Shown one piece after another: positions 34,725-46,565 of a DNA stretch of 64,000 nt (position 1 is its first letter; every line of letters starts with the position of its first letter). Source of the stretch: Cordilura impudica. Lineage: Eukaryota; Arthropoda; Insecta; Diptera; Scathophagidae. The notes beneath the pieces were generated by a model. It was not told the origin of the DNA, searched no databases, and saw nothing but the letters and a program-made list of their open reading frames with translations. Made by a program: the position numbers and the translations under genes. The stretch lies in the NCBI GenBank assembly GCA_963682025.1, contig OY821517.1, positions 337,091,644 through 337,155,643 on the forward strand. Reading direction: 5' to 3'.

Positions 34725-35340
34725 TATATAACAAGCACTCAAGCACTTTTAAGTGCACTCTTGCAACATATTTAATAGGTCAAAGATATGCGAAACATTT
34801 TTCAGCAACATTCATTGTCTAGCTTGATGTGTTCTTGTTTATAGTGGACTTCAAACACGTATTTCTAAACACCAAATATAGAGCATACCGTTTCCCTTCA
34901 ACATATGTAAACCTATAGCAACACTGTTGAGCAACACAAACTGACACTTATAAAGTCTATATCAATATGCTTCCATTTCGCTCAAGCCCTGTTAAGAGCT
35001 CTCTTGCAACATTTATATATTAAAACTCTGTCTTGTATTAACTTTAGTTTCTGCAACATTCATTACCTATTTGGTCACACATTTTATAGTTTGTTGACAT
35101 CTTGCAACATGTTTTGTCAAACATCAGTTATGTTGCAGACCGTATTGCTTAACATGTTTATAAGCAAAGTCATATACAAACACTCTTGAGCGACATATTC
35201 TAACGGCTTTCTGATTCCACATATATGTAATTTTTTGTTCAGAATTAATGAACTTTAATCAATGGGTATCCATTTCGCTCAAACATTATCAAGAGCTCTC
35301 TTGAAACATATATGAAAAGCAGTTTTGCTATCAACAAAAA
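34725..35340 (+). repeat. R4 repeats, two and a half tandem copies
   Basis: CACTCTTGCAACAT at about 34758, GAGCTCTCTTGCAACAT at about 34998 and GAGCTCTCTTGAAACAT at about 35291 start successive units roughly 240-290 bp apart. Intervening landmarks (GTTTATAG, GTTGCAGACC, GTTGAGCAACA, CATTTCGCTCAA) are in order. This is the best place to derive a consensus and shows that R4 can be tandem. Confidence 0.7.
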
Positions 35341-35461
35341 TACCAAATTACACACACAATTTAAATTTTACTAATAATTTAAGAAATTTTTAAAGATTGA
35401 TGCTACCATAGTAGACTTTGGTAGAAGTATTTTAAAGATCAATTTAACATATTTAATTATA

Positions 35462-35979
35462 CTAGCCGAGCCCAGCCCTCGAAATTCGAGTGCAAATTCT
35501 AGGAAATTTTATTTTTTTCATTACATATTTTTCTTTCAATGTTTTTTGACCTATTTAATTCATTAAATTTATATAATAATAAATATTTGTTGAACACATA
35601 GAAATAAGAACCAAAAGGATTTGGACGACCTTATATGCCACCTAAAGGTAGGCAATTTACAATTCAATTATGAAATGAAATTCGATTGCGTTATTATTGG
35701 TTATTGGTTTCTGTCCAAAATTTTTTTTCGATTCAACACACGGCTTTTTATATACAATTTTTGCCAACACATTAAAAAATTTAATAAACATACACATTAT
35801 ATAATATGTATGTGTTATTAGCAATTTTGAATGAAAATGTTCCAGACGATGCAAGTCTGTAAATCTGGTGGACAGCTAAAAAGAAACACCTTTCAGATGC
35901 GGTATGTTTGTCAAAATAGGTTTAAAACTGACAAAGTTACATCGGTCACAAAAATCGCCTTGCCTATTAATATTATAGA
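35462..35979 (-). mobile_element. Non-autonomous Helitron, family B
   Basis: On the minus strand it starts TCTATAATATTAATAGGC after an A and ends with the CTCGAATTTCGAG hairpin, GGGCTCGGCTAG and T. It is 518 bp. The 5' end is shared with family A and the middle with family B, so it may be a recombinant. Confidence 0.75.
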
Positions 35980-36629
35980 TTCCCATACTATTGCATTCCT
36001 TCTCACCTTATTGAGATTTGAACTAAGGAAATACTGAATTTTTACATTTAAGGTCATCAAAGTGCTTTTTAAACTAATAATTTTTACAGTGGATAATTTT
36101 TTTTTTTTTTTTTTTTTATAATAATTTTATCTGGTTTTGAAAAAAAGCGTCAAGGAAAATGTATAAAAAAACGTTGTTTCATAACCCCTTTTTTTATATA
36201 AAAAGTTAAAAAAAAATTTAAAAATTGCCAAAAAATCTTTTGCACCTTAACAATAAATTTTTCTCTTTGAGAGTTACAAAAATGAAAAATCGGTTTTAGT
36301 GAAACACCCTAATGAAAAGTGGGTTTTGTATTGAAGTCCTTGTAGTAAGGATTTCAATAAAGCAAATTTCTGTTTATGAAAAAAGTTTTGGTGATTATAT
36401 TCATGATAAGGTCCTTCTACACTGAAAATATCAGGATTGGAGTTCGTGGAAATATTCCAGAATCTTAAAACTGAGAGACAATTGAAAATTAAAGAATTAT
36501 TTCATTAAATTAAATATAAGTTTACAACAGTGAAAATTTAATCAATAAAAAATAGCACATAAAACTGAAAATTACACATAAAATGTGTAAGAGCACATAC
36601 AGTGCCAACACTAATGAAAAACCTGTCAC
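35980..36629. other. Spacer, no gene seen
   Basis: It contains a T run of about 22 near 36097 and unremarkable A/T-rich DNA. Confidence 0.45.
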
Positions 36630-37235
36630 TTCTGCAACATTCATTAACAATTATATAATTGTTTTCTTATTTATAGTTAAAGATCTTGAAACATATGTTT
36701 TATACCCTCTATATCACTGTACATAAGGTATATATCAGTTTGCCATTCCCTTTGTAATACATCGAAAAATGAAGTATATAACAGCTCGAGCCGATATATC
36801 GAAGTCCGTCTGTCCGTTTGTCCGTTTAAATCACGCTCATTCCCAAAATAAATTATGTACTTAGGTCAACTTAGGACGATATTTTTTGTCATTATTTCGA
36901 GCATGTTGTTATTTAAAATGGAGTAAATCGGGAGTCATTCTGACAAGATAAGACAAAAATATGGAAATACCTCAAAAGAAAATTTTAAAATTAAGTGTGT
37001 TGTTGTAATAATTTAGTATTAAGTTTATCAAATTGTTTACATTTTAATATATTTTGTTTACATTTGTTATAAATAGTGCAAAAAGCCAAGTTATTAATAT
37101 AAACGTAAAACGCAGGTAGAGTGTATCAAAGTTTAATACTCTTACTTGTTTGACAATCAGTTATGTTGCAGACCGTAAATGTTTATAAGCAAAAATATCT
37201 ACAAACACGGTTGAGCCATACAAACTGACACACAT
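36630..37235 (+). repeat. R4 repeat split by an INE-1-like insertion
   Basis: TTCTGCAACATTCATTAAC to CTTGAAACATATGTTT lies before 36701. GACAATCAGTTATGTTGCAGACCG to TTGAGCCATACAAACTG lies after 37150. Joined, they give the normal R4 order. Confidence 0.65.
36701..37150 (+). mobile_element. INE-1/DINE-1-like element, distinct subfamily
   Basis: It begins TATACCCTCTATATCACTG, carries 'GGTATATATCAGTTTGCCATTCC' and 'GTCCGTCTGTCCGTTTGTCC' and ends CTCTTACTTGTT. At 450 bp it is much shorter than the other subfamily. The GGTCTAGACC palindrome is absent. Both borders are clean because it interrupts R4. Confidence 0.65.
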
Positions 37236-37419
37236 TATGCTTTAATGTGTAAATTTTCTTATCTATTGACAATTTTTCTTAACATATCTGTTAAGTTTAC
37301 ACTTTAGGAATTTACCTTTTATCCAAAACAAAATGTTTGTTTAATTTTTATTGTGCAAAAATTAACATGTTAACTTAACATATCTTAACAGAACATTTTA
37401 AAATCACAGAATAATCATA

Positions 37420-38031
37420 TCTATAATATTAATAGGCTAGGCGATTTCTTGTGACCGATGTAAGTTTCACAGTTTTACCCCGATTTTGACAAAAAATTTA
37501 TCATTTGAAAGGTATTTCTTTTTAGCTGTGAACCAGATTTACAGATTTTCATTGTCTGGAAAATTTTTTGGAGTTATGATCGTTTAAAGTTGCTACTAAC
37601 ACATATATAAAATTATACAATGCTATGTGTGTGTTTATTAAATTTGTTAATGTTTGTGTTAATTAGCTCAATTCTAAATAAGAATTCCGTGGGAATTTTT
37701 ACCCTTTTCCCTTTTCCCTCATTATGAAAAAACAGCTTGGAAGTTTTTTCCCTTTTTATTTATTTGCATTTCACCCAAAACGAAATTTGAAATTCGGAAA
37801 TTCGAAATTCTATCTCCCTTGTTTTTGTTTTCTCCGTCTATTTAGAACAGGAGGATTTTTTTCTGGGAGAAAAATCAGCGGGAATATTCAGAATCGGGCT
37901 GAATGTGTTGAGTTTGCTTTCTTCATTTAAAATTATATGAATTGTGAAGCATACCTTCAGGGTCATTATTAAATGAAAAAATAAAATTTCCTAGAATTTC
38001 CACACGAATTTTGAGCGCTGGAATCTGCTAG
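37420..38031 (+). mobile_element. Non-autonomous Helitron, family A, with internal insertion
   Basis: TC start (TCTATAATATTAATAGGC) after A; CTAG end at 38028-38031 followed by T. A block of about 270 bp (about 37670-37935) absent from the other A copies carries TTTTTCCCTTTTTATT-like runs. The frame at 37724-37930 lies in that block and shows no domain. Confidence 0.75.
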
Positions 38032-38069
38032 TAAATATTATCATGTTTCATTAAAATGTTTATTTGGTA

Positions 38070-38445
38070 TCTTAACGATGTTTCGTTATTGTTCCGTTAA
38101 CAACTGTTAAGTTAACAGTTTATTTAAGTGCTTACAAATTTTTGCGTTCTAAGATGTTAAACAAATTTTTTTTTAATTATGGGCTCACTCTATAAAACGA
38201 AACGCTTAAATTTTATATAAAAATTGTTTTTAATATTTCAAATTTCCATTATGTATCGTTTTATAGAATGGGTTATTGTTCTGTTAACTACTCTAAAGTT
38301 AACAGTTCATTTCAAGCACTTTAAAATTGTATTTTTTTATGGGCTTTTCTATAAGGAAATTCTTAAATTTTGTATGAGAATTTTTTTTTTAAATATTTCA
38401 GTGTTTCATTATGTTTCGTTTTATGGAATGAGCCCCTAAAATAAG
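38070..38445. repeat. ~185-bp tandem duplication, diverged
   Basis: GTTATTGTTC.GTTAAC, AAGTTAACAGTT.ATTT, then GAAA..CTTAAATTTT and TTTCGTTTTAT.GAATG appear twice in the same order, about 185 bp apart. Confidence 0.5.
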
Positions 38446-38523
38446 CTTTTAAGCCCCTCAAAAAAATGTCACCCCTAAAAGTATGTATATTAAACTGTGA
38501 TTATGCTTAAGCAAAATATTTAA

Positions 38524-38525
<2 letters not shown>

Positions 38526-38556
<31 letters not shown>

Positions 38557-38659
38557 TCAGTATTTTTTATTGATATAAAATAAAGTTTACAATATAACTT
38601 AATCTAACCCGCGAAGCCTATTGGCTTGTCTGCGGGATATTAGATGTTTATCATGACTT
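38526..38659 (-). mobile_element. 5'-truncated retroposon end (LINE 3' UTR or SINE)
   Basis: A 29-T run (poly-A on the minus strand) precedes about 105 bp containing a hairpin of CCCGC/GCGGG with AAGCC/GGCTT inside. AGCAAAATAT occurs at 38510-38519 and 38660-38669, a probable target duplication. Poly-A plus target duplication is the mark of LINE-driven retroposition. The GC hairpin resembles 3' ends of jockey-type LINEs, but that is memory-based. Confidence 0.6.
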
Positions 38660-38669
38660 AGCAAAATAT

Positions 38670-39415
38670 GCATAAATATAAAAAAAAAATTTAAAAAATA
38701 TATTCTCATCATCTGAAAAACTAAAACTTCTTCCGCACAGATTGTTTCAAATTATTTTCGTTTTTTTTCTTAATTTCTATAAATAATGCATACATTAAAC
38801 TTTAAAACTTATATACTTTGCAAGTTAAATCTCGGTAAGGTTTTCCCAATCAGTATTCATTTATGCTGCAAAAAGCAGAACCCTAGGATACTAAAATTCA
38901 TCAAAAAAAAAAATGATGAAGAAAATTACATACATGTGGATATTGTTTACATTTTATAAAACAAATATTATTTTCTACCAACATTGCATACCTGCTATTA
39001 TGGAAACAAAAAAAAAAGAAAGAGGGGCTTTACCAACTATCCTGTTGTTGTCGTTGATGAAGAGTCATAAATCTAATATTACGGCCATGTGCTTTAAAAA
39101 AAGGGGGCATACAAATGTCAATAACCTATGTATTGCAAAAACAAAAAGGAAAAGAAAATTCAAATAACTTCAAATGAAATTGCTTAAACCCTAGTTTTAG
39201 AGTATCACATAAATGTGATACTAACAACAGAAACAACAACCGCAATCTAATATTTCAAAGTAAAATTTTTGTTTGGCTTTGAATACTCGTTTATAATTTA
39301 GTTTTATATTTTGCATAGGGATTAATATGGTTTAACCGTATCTATTCTAAATGGCTTCTCTTAAGTTTAATTCTAAATAAAATATTTTTCCCTAATTAAA
39401 CTATTTGAAATTCAA
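38670..39415. other. Spacer, no gene seen
   Basis: The frame at 38913-39167 is Lys-rich without motif. No family was recognised. Confidence 0.45.
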
Positions 39416-39419
39416 TAAC

Positions 39420-39995
39420 CAGAGGCTTTTTAATTTCGCTTAAATACTGTTAAGAGCTGGCAACATATATGCAAAATCAGAAATGTATCAGACATTATTC
39501 AGCAATATTCATTTTCTAGTTTTGTATACGTGTTTTTGTTTAAGAAAATTATTAATTTTATTATTTTTGATTAACCTCCAATGAAAAGACTATCCCACTT
39601 TGCTCAAGTTCTCTAAAAATGATCTCTTGCAACATATATGAAAACTCGGAAACATTTTTCTGCAACATTTGAGATCTTCAAACATGCCTAATTCTAATGT
39701 TGGAGCTCGTTTTCCTATATACATATGTTTACAAACAAAAACGTATAGAAATATTGTTGACCAACTTAACTGAAAACTATCTGATTTCAGTGTTAGGCGA
39801 AATAAAATAGAGACGAGCCAAAACTCTTCCTATATGTTAAGAGCTATCTTGGAACATACATATATGAAAAGCTTTGCTTTAAGCAACATTAATTGTTTAT
39901 TTAAGCATACATTTTCATATTTATACATATATTATCAATCATGTTGCAGATCGTTTTGCCATATGTAAACAAACATTCTCAAGCAACATCAAGTA
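39420..39995 (+). repeat. R4 repeats, about two and a half tandem copies
   Basis: TGTTAAGAGCTGGCAACATATATG (39448), GATCTCTTGCAACATATATG (39620) and AGCTATCTTGGAACATAC (39840) start successive units. GTTGCAGATCG and AACATTCTCAAGCAACATC close the last one. Confidence 0.65.
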
Positions 39996-40029
39996 AGTGA
40001 GCGAAATAATATTGAGCGAGTTATGTATA

Positions 40030-40118
40030 CTAGCAGAGCCCAGCATTTTAAATGCGAGTGCAAATTCTAGGAAATTAATTTTTTCATTAAATTTTTTTCT
40101 TTCAATGTTTTTTTAAAT
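40030..40118 (-). mobile_element. Helitron 3' end, family B
   Basis: CTAGCAGAGCCCAGC with a decayed palindrome (ATTTTAAAT in place of CGAAATTCG), then GAGTGCAAATTCTAGGAAATT. Only the 3' terminal ~90 bp remain. Confidence 0.6.
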
Positions 40119-40130
40119 CTATATGTATAC

Positions 40131-41105
40131 TAGGGTGGCCCTTCATTACATGGAGGGGAAAAAAGTGTTCGAATTTAAAGTCTCACCCCCCAAAAAATAC
40201 ACGAATAGTAAAAAAAACTGAGAAGTACAAAGATTTAGGTCAATCAAAAAAAAATTTAGAGGTGCCTCAACGCGACTGAAAATTTCAAGTGCGTTTATAT
40301 GGGGAAAATATGACTTTTTTTTCAAATTTTGCGAAAATTTCGTTCTATAGTTTAATTTTTTCAACAAGTTGTTACATGAATCGATGTCAGTACTAAATTA
40401 TCTCTTTAAACTTTAAAATCGAATAACTTCAAAATCGAATAAAAACTCGCCAAGAAATTACAAATGCCCCAGACCACTTTTGTGCCAAAAAAAACTAGGT
40501 TGTCAAATTTGACGGAAATTTTTGCAACTTTAAGAAATTAATTAACGACATCATTTTTTTTTGTCTCTATACCTATAAGTACTCAGATATGAAGTATTGT
40601 TTGATTACCAAGTTTGCAACTTTAAGAAATTAATTAAAGCCATCATTTTTTTTTTTTTTTTGTCTCTATACCTATAAGTACTCAGATATGAAGTATTGTT
40701 TGATTACCACATTGCTAACCTATTGCGAAATGACACCAAAGATGGAATTTTTTTTTTTGATAAAATTTTGAAAACTCCTTTTTTAAGTTTTAAAAAATTT
40801 TCTTAAACAAAATTTCAAAAAATGGATCTGGCACTTTAAACTTTTGTTAAATATATATTAGAGATTAACTGTGTCAATTTTTAAGTAAATTCCTCTGCCA
40901 GAATTTTTTTTGCAAAGACTTTTTTGCGGATTTCGAGAAAAATTAGATTTTTGTTAAATATTCAGGAAATGTACACTTTCTAAATACTTTGTATCAAAAA
41001 TTTATAAATTTTCTACTTTTAAATGTTATATTTAATCTTAATAGCCTTGGCTTTCTGAAAAAAATATCTTGACCCCATTAACCCTTTTGGTCATGTGGTC
41101 GCGTA
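40131..41105. other. Unassigned repeat-like segment with 92-bp tandem duplication
   Basis: It starts TAGGGTGGCCCTTCATTACA, which looks like a transposon end, but no matching inverted end was found. Two 92-bp copies begin at 40524 and 40616 (GCAACTTTAAGAAATTAATTA through TTTGATTACCA) and are nearly identical apart from T-run length. No protein is seen. Class unknown. Confidence 0.4.
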
Positions 41106-41288
41106 TAACCCAAAGTTAATAAAAAACAATTTATTCAACAAAATCAAATATTTAGTAAGTGCTGTTGAATTTTTAGATGTGACGCTTAAAATGTAATAGC
41201 CAGATGTGCAAGTCTTCCATGCCAAACATTTGGATCGATAATTGACGAGGCCAAAGCCAAACTTTGAATTTTGGCATATTTAAAAAAA

Positions 41289-41661
41289 CTAGTATAGCCC
41301 AGCACTCGAAATTCGAGTGAAAATTTTAGATAATATTATTTTTTCACTCAATTTATAAATTTATGAATATTTAAATGAGCCTAAGGGTATGCTAATCAAT
41401 TTAAGCAATTCACAATTCAACACAGGGCATGTCATATACAATTTAAATCATTCTCATTAACAGGACGTAACGAATTATTAGAAATATTTAATTTTATTTT
41501 ATTTAATTTAATATATTTTCAAGGCAGATTAAACATAAATTTTATCAATCTCAGCTTCTCCTCCATATGAGCTATAAATATGCCAATTTTCACATTCCTC
41601 CGTGCCCGCATATTGTTTAAAAAGGGAACTAAAAATTTACCTTCACGTATTAATATAGAGA
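41289..41661 (-). mobile_element. Non-autonomous Helitron, family B
   Basis: On the minus strand it starts TCTCTATATTAATACGTGAAGG after A. It contains GCGGGCACGGAGGAATGTG and GGAGGAGAAG blocks shared with 54141 and 56113, and ends with CTCGAATTTCGAG, GGGCTATACTAG and T. Complete, 373 bp. Confidence 0.75.
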
Positions 41662-41877
41662 TTAATTGTTCTAGTAAACTATATGAAACTCTTAGAATGG
41701 GTTGGGTAATGAAATTGAGCTATATTTTACCGATTTTTATGATTTGATGAGTTTGATGATTTTATAATTTGTTGCCATTAACCAAATGACCCCAAGCTAG
41801 TATAGGACGATTAGGTCAAAAATTCAAATATTTTGCAAATACTGCAGAATTTTGGACCATTGTAACCTTAAAGCAAA

Positions 41878-42120
41878 ATTTATGAATATTTAAATAAAAT
41901 TCATTAAATTTCATTACAAATATTTGATGAACACACAGAAGAAATATAAATGGGATTGTTAATAAATATTTTTATAAGAGCCTAAAGGTATGCTAATCAA
42001 TTTTAGGCAATTCACAATTCAACACAGGGCGATTTAAATGTACTCTTTTTGAAATCAGCGAAAATAAATGCACAGGCGATGAATTGTGAACTGGCTTAAA
42101 TTAATTGGTATACCTTTAGA
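41878..42120 (-). mobile_element. Helitron family B internal fragment
   Basis: It matches the middle of 54141-54638 in complement, including the inverted pair CTAAAGGTATGCTAATCAA / TTAATTGGTATACCTTTAG that folds around GCGATTTAAATG. Both Helitron ends are missing. Confidence 0.6.
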
Positions 42121-42123
42121 TTC

Positions 42124-42192
42124 AGAAAGTTATTCTGAGTCGTGTGGTATAATAAACGATGGATCTAGGTCAAATATTCTTAAAATCAAATT
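42124..42192 (-). mobile_element. INE-1/DINE-1-like fragment
   Basis: CAGAAAGTTATTCTGAGTCG, GGTATAATAAACGATG and TCTAGGTCAAATATTCTT are the 5'-proximal blocks of the family in complement. Confidence 0.55.
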
Positions 42193-42915
42193 GTTATTTC
42201 TTGGACGTTTTGAAGCATTTCCGGTATTTTTTTAATGCTGTTCTTAAACTTAACTTTGCCCATTTGTCATTTGCTTTTAGTTAAATATTTTTGCAATATT
42301 CTCTTGCTATAATTTGACTTCATTGCAAATCTGCTTTGAATGAGAATCCTTAAAAGGTTGTCTTTTACTTAAAGAAAAATTGACAAAAGTAAAAACTTTC
42401 AAAAAAGGCCAAAAAGATTTTTTAAAGAATTTATAAAAAAAAAGATATTTAAAATACATTTTTTTTAAAACAGCTTTTAATTGTTTAAAAATTCCCAATT
42501 TCATTTCCGTTTTAAAAACTGTTTTATCTCTACATTGAAAGGAATTTCATATTCCCTTTTAATCCCTTTTTTATGTAATCTGTAAATCATTAAAAACAAA
42601 ATCTGCAAAAGAAAAGGTTCAACAAACCTTCATTAAATATGGACAGCATTTTTATTACAACAATGTCCCCCTTAAAAAGGGTCTCGTCAATTTCATTGTT
42701 ATATTGTAATGACATGATAACAGACATTAATGACACGTTTTTCGAATGGTATACAACAACAAAAAAATTAAACAGCAACATATAAATACAGAAATACGAG
42801 CGCGCACATGGGATGGTTTTAAAAAAATATAAAGTATAAATTACAATTTAATGTAAATAATTAGAAAATTTCAAAAACAAATTTATTTAATATGCACACA
42901 ACGAGACATCGTTTT
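42193..42915. other. Spacer, no gene seen
   Basis: The minus frames at 42307-42504 and 42590-42781 lack motifs. No repeat family was recognised. Confidence 0.45.
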
Positions 42916-43700
42916 TATACCCTATACCACTATGAGGGCTGGGTATAATGAGTTTGTGCTGATGTTTGTAACTACCAAAAATATTTGGGCCTAAGGCCCA
43001 TCTGTTTTATTGTACCGATGGACTCAGAATCACTTTCTGAGTCGATTTAGCGATGTCCGTCTATCCGCCTGTCCGTCCGTCTGTGTGTCCATGTAAACTA
43101 AGTTATCAAACTACAGATTGCAAATACGAATATATTTCGACGATATTTTGTATATAAGCTTTCTACCAGCTCTATTGAATTTGGTGAAAACTGGTGTCTG
43201 GTCAGATCTAGTCCCCATACAAATGACCCCTATGAGATCGACTTAAATTGCCATAAGATCCAAATTATCACATAGATCTCTGTCAAATTGGGTTCGTGTG
43301 TGTTTATTACTCCCATTAACCAAAAATAAACCCTATAGGACAATTCTTAGTCATAACCCCCATATAAAGCGGCATTCCGATCTTCCCTTAAATCTATCAA
43401 AAAACGAAAATATTGCACAGATTTTCCTCAAATTTGGTTTGTAAGTGTTTTAGCTAAAAATAAATAACTTTACCAAATATGGTCAGGGTGGGTCAATTTT
43501 TCGACCTAGTTCACGTATTCATATAGCATCCGATATGAAGTTTTTCAGATCTGCAGGCAAAAAATTAATACAAATTCCTTTCACATTTGGTTTAGGCTTA
43601 TTTTCTACACCCAATTAGTTGGACTTAAGACCATTTATCTAAACGCATGGTATAGGGTATCAAAAAGTCGGTATAGAAATACTATACTTTTCTTGCTTGT
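42916..43700 (+). mobile_element. INE-1/DINE-1-like element, full length (first of a tandem pair)
   Basis: It runs from TATACCCTATACCACTATG to TTTTCTTGCTTGT, 785 bp. Internal order: GTATAATGAG, GATGTTTGTAAC, GATGGACTCAGAATCACTTT, GATGTCCGTC..GTCCGTC, AGGACAATTCTTAGTCAT, TTGCACAGATTTTCCTCAA, then a decayed hairpin. No coding capacity. Its last base abuts the first base of the next copy. Confidence 0.75.
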
Positions 43701-44485
43701 TATACCCTATACCACTATGTGGTTGGGGTATAATGACTTTGTGCTGCTGTTTGTAACAACCAAAAATATTTGACCTACACCCATCTTTACTTATAACGAT
43801 CGAATAAGAATCACTATCTGATTCGATTTAACGATGTCCGTCCGTCTGTGTGTCCATGTAAAGCTTGTAATCAAACTGCAGGTCGCAAATATGAATATAT
43901 TTTGCTGAAATTTGGTACATAAGCTTTTATCGGCCATGGGATGAACGCTATTGAAATTGGTGAGAATCGGTCCATGTTCAGACCTAGCCCCATACAAATG
44001 ACCCCTATGAAATCAACATATATTGCCATAAGATCCAAATTATCATACAAATCTTAGTCAAATTGGGTTTGTATGTACATATTACATCCATTAATTAGTA
44101 GTCCAAAAATTATCCCTATTGGACAACTCTTAGTCATAGGTCCCATATAGAGCTGCTTCCCGATCTTCACTTAAATCTATCAAAAAACAAAAATATTGCA
44201 CTGATTCTTCTCAAATTTTGTTTGTATATATTTTTGCAAAATACAAGAGACTTTACCAAACATGATCAGGATCGGTCCGTTTTTGGGCCTAGTCCCCATA
44301 TAGATATAGCATCCGATATGAACTTTTTCATCTCTGCAGCCGTAAAAATTAATAAAAATCCCACTCAAATTTGGTTTATGCTTATTTTCTATATCCAGTT
44401 AGTTGGATCTATGAGATAGAGTCTCTAAACGCAAGGTATAGGGTATCGTATACTCGGTCTAGACCGACTATAATTTTCTTACTTG
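43701..44485 (+). mobile_element. INE-1/DINE-1-like element, full length (second of a tandem pair)
   Basis: It starts TATACCCTATACCACTATGT immediately after the CTTGT end of the previous copy and ends TTTTCTTACTTGT, 785 bp. The near-palindrome with GGTCTAGACC core lies at 44456-44465. Head-to-tail pairing with a T|T junction fits Helentron-type insertion. Confidence 0.78.
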
Positions 44486-44659
44486 TTTTTTTTATTATTT
44501 TGCTATTGATAAGAAATTTTAAAAATGCTACCGTCATCAAAGCAGTCATTAAACCCTACAATGCTCTGTGGTCAGTGGATATAATTACGTTTGGGCTGAT
44601 GTTTGTGGCTGCCACAAAAACTTCATAATTAAGCGACAAAAATTATAGAATAACAATAA

Positions 44660-44890
44660 TAATATAAACAAATTTTAATATAACAAGAGGTTTTATTTCG
44701 CTCAATGACTGGGGTCAAAAAACCTGATTTTTGTTGATTAACAGTGTTTCTATACGTTTTTGCTTCTAAACATTTATAATAAAATCGACTGCAACATGAC
44801 TGATGTTGCATGTTGCAAGAATTTGCATTTAATATCTGTGTTTCCGTACATGTCGCAAGAGAGCACTTCATAGAGAATTTAGAGAATTAC
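44660..44890 (-). repeat. R4 repeat, - orientation
   Basis: In complement: GAAGTGCTCTCTTGCGACATG, CATCAGTCATGTTGCAG, TATAAATGTTTAGAAGCAAAAACGTATAG and AACACTGTTAATCAAC. The minus-strand frame at 44629-44871 is spurious. Confidence 0.6.
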
Positions 44891-46030
44891 CACATAGAGA
44901 ATTGATTTTATATGTTCATAATAGGAACATTTTTGAATAATAAATCCATATAATAATCGCACCCGCTATGAACTTTAACCTCTTCAAAAGGCCACGAAAT
45001 TACAATTAAATTTTTTTTGTATGCTTGTTATTTGACCATTTCTGGGTCTCTTTCTCATTTGATTTATTTCAAAATTTAGTGTTAAAAAAGGTCACTGAAA
45101 TATTTACTAATTAAAATGATAATTAAATGCTAAATTAACACTAAACAATAAACAAAATGATTGCACTAATCCATCACAAGTACAAACAGAACACGGGACA
45201 GTCATTACAAAGTCAATGCTCTGTATTGTCAATTGAAAATAATATAAAAATTTATTATATATATTTTTCAAACTTGTTGATTTTCTAACAGATTGGCGAT
45301 CAATGACTTTAAACAAAAGTAAATCTAGACTTCGATTGAAAGCAATTGAAATAGAACGACTAGAACCATTTATTATGTCTCTACAACAAATATTTAGCAA
45401 TAAATATTTATTAAGTGTGTTACATGCCCTACCGGTATAACGAACTTGATGTTAATGAACCCATATTTTTAAGTTCATACCTTCTAAATAATACAGTATA
45501 TTTGTTTTTCTGTTGCCTTGATAAGATATTGGTTCAAAAATCAAATTCAGTTTTTAATAAATTTATATAAAAATGTTCAACTAATGTGTTATCATGGTGA
45601 AAAATATACGCAATAATTCAAGGTCAATAACAGATAACAGCTGCAAAAGTAGCACTACCAATAATGCAATAAATGAATGTTTTACATTTTTAGATTAGAA
45701 AAACAAGTTAGGAAGTGTTAGACGACCATACACCATAACTGTTAGGGAAGTGTATTTTTAGAAATTCAAAATACACTAGGAATATTTTGTCGTTAATGAG
45801 TAACTGAAAACAAATGAAGAAACATTTAAAAACTGGCCAATTACATTTCTAATTAAATCAAAAGCATTTGTAACTTATTCAAAAACAACAAACACAAAAT
45901 CAACAAATTAAAAAAAACAACAACAAAAAACGTTTTAATTGATTTAAAAATTCTGCTAAGAGAAGCAGTCAAAAAACATTTCATAGCCTTTTTTCAATGA
46001 AAACTAAAATCACAATAAAGTTTATAAACA
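44891..46030. other. Spacer, no gene seen
   Basis: The frame at 45107-45400 has no motif. AACAACAACAAAAAAC near 45917 is a simple repeat. Confidence 0.45.
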
Positions 46031-46383
46031 CTAGCAGATTCCTGCGCTCGAAATTCGAGTGCAATTTCTAGGCAACTTTATTTATCAACTTAGCCAATTC
46101 ATAAACCAACACTTTTTTGGTTTATTATTATTGTGAATGAAGATAACAAACTCATTAACGAACACATTAACAAATTTAATAAACACACACATAGCATATG
46201 TATAATTTTTTGTATATGTTAGTAGCAATTTAAATGCAATTTACTCAAAATAAAGGAAAAAAATTTAAAAATTTGTAAATCTGCTGAACAGCTAAAAAGA
46301 ACTATCTTTCAAATAATATACGTGTGGTCAACTTCGGGATAAAACGGTAGAACAAAACATCGGTAACAAGAAATCGCCTAGCC
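46031..46383 (-). mobile_element. Non-autonomous Helitron, family A, 5' end lost
   Basis: CTAGCAGATTCCTGCG and the CTCGAAATTCGAG palindrome at the left, ending GGTAACAAGAAATCGCCTAGCC where the expected ..TATTAATATTATAGA is missing. An R4 copy follows directly. Confidence 0.7.
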
Positions 46384-46384
46384 T

Positions 46385-46565
46385 TGTCGGCAACTTATTA
46401 CATAAGCAAAATGTTGCGTTCAATTATACTTCGCTAAGTTACTGCAATCTGAAAGTGATCTTATTGTCTTGCTCAACAGTGTTTGTATACCTTTATGTTC
46501 ATAAACATTTATAAGAAACCGGTCTGCAACATGTTTGATGCTGTGAAACACATGTTTTAAGATCA
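46385..46565 (-). repeat. R4 repeat, partial, - orientation
   Basis: In complement: AAACATGTGTTTCACAGCATC, AAACATGTTGCAGACCGG, ATAAATGTTTATGAACATAA and AAACACTGTTGAGCAA. Confidence 0.55.
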
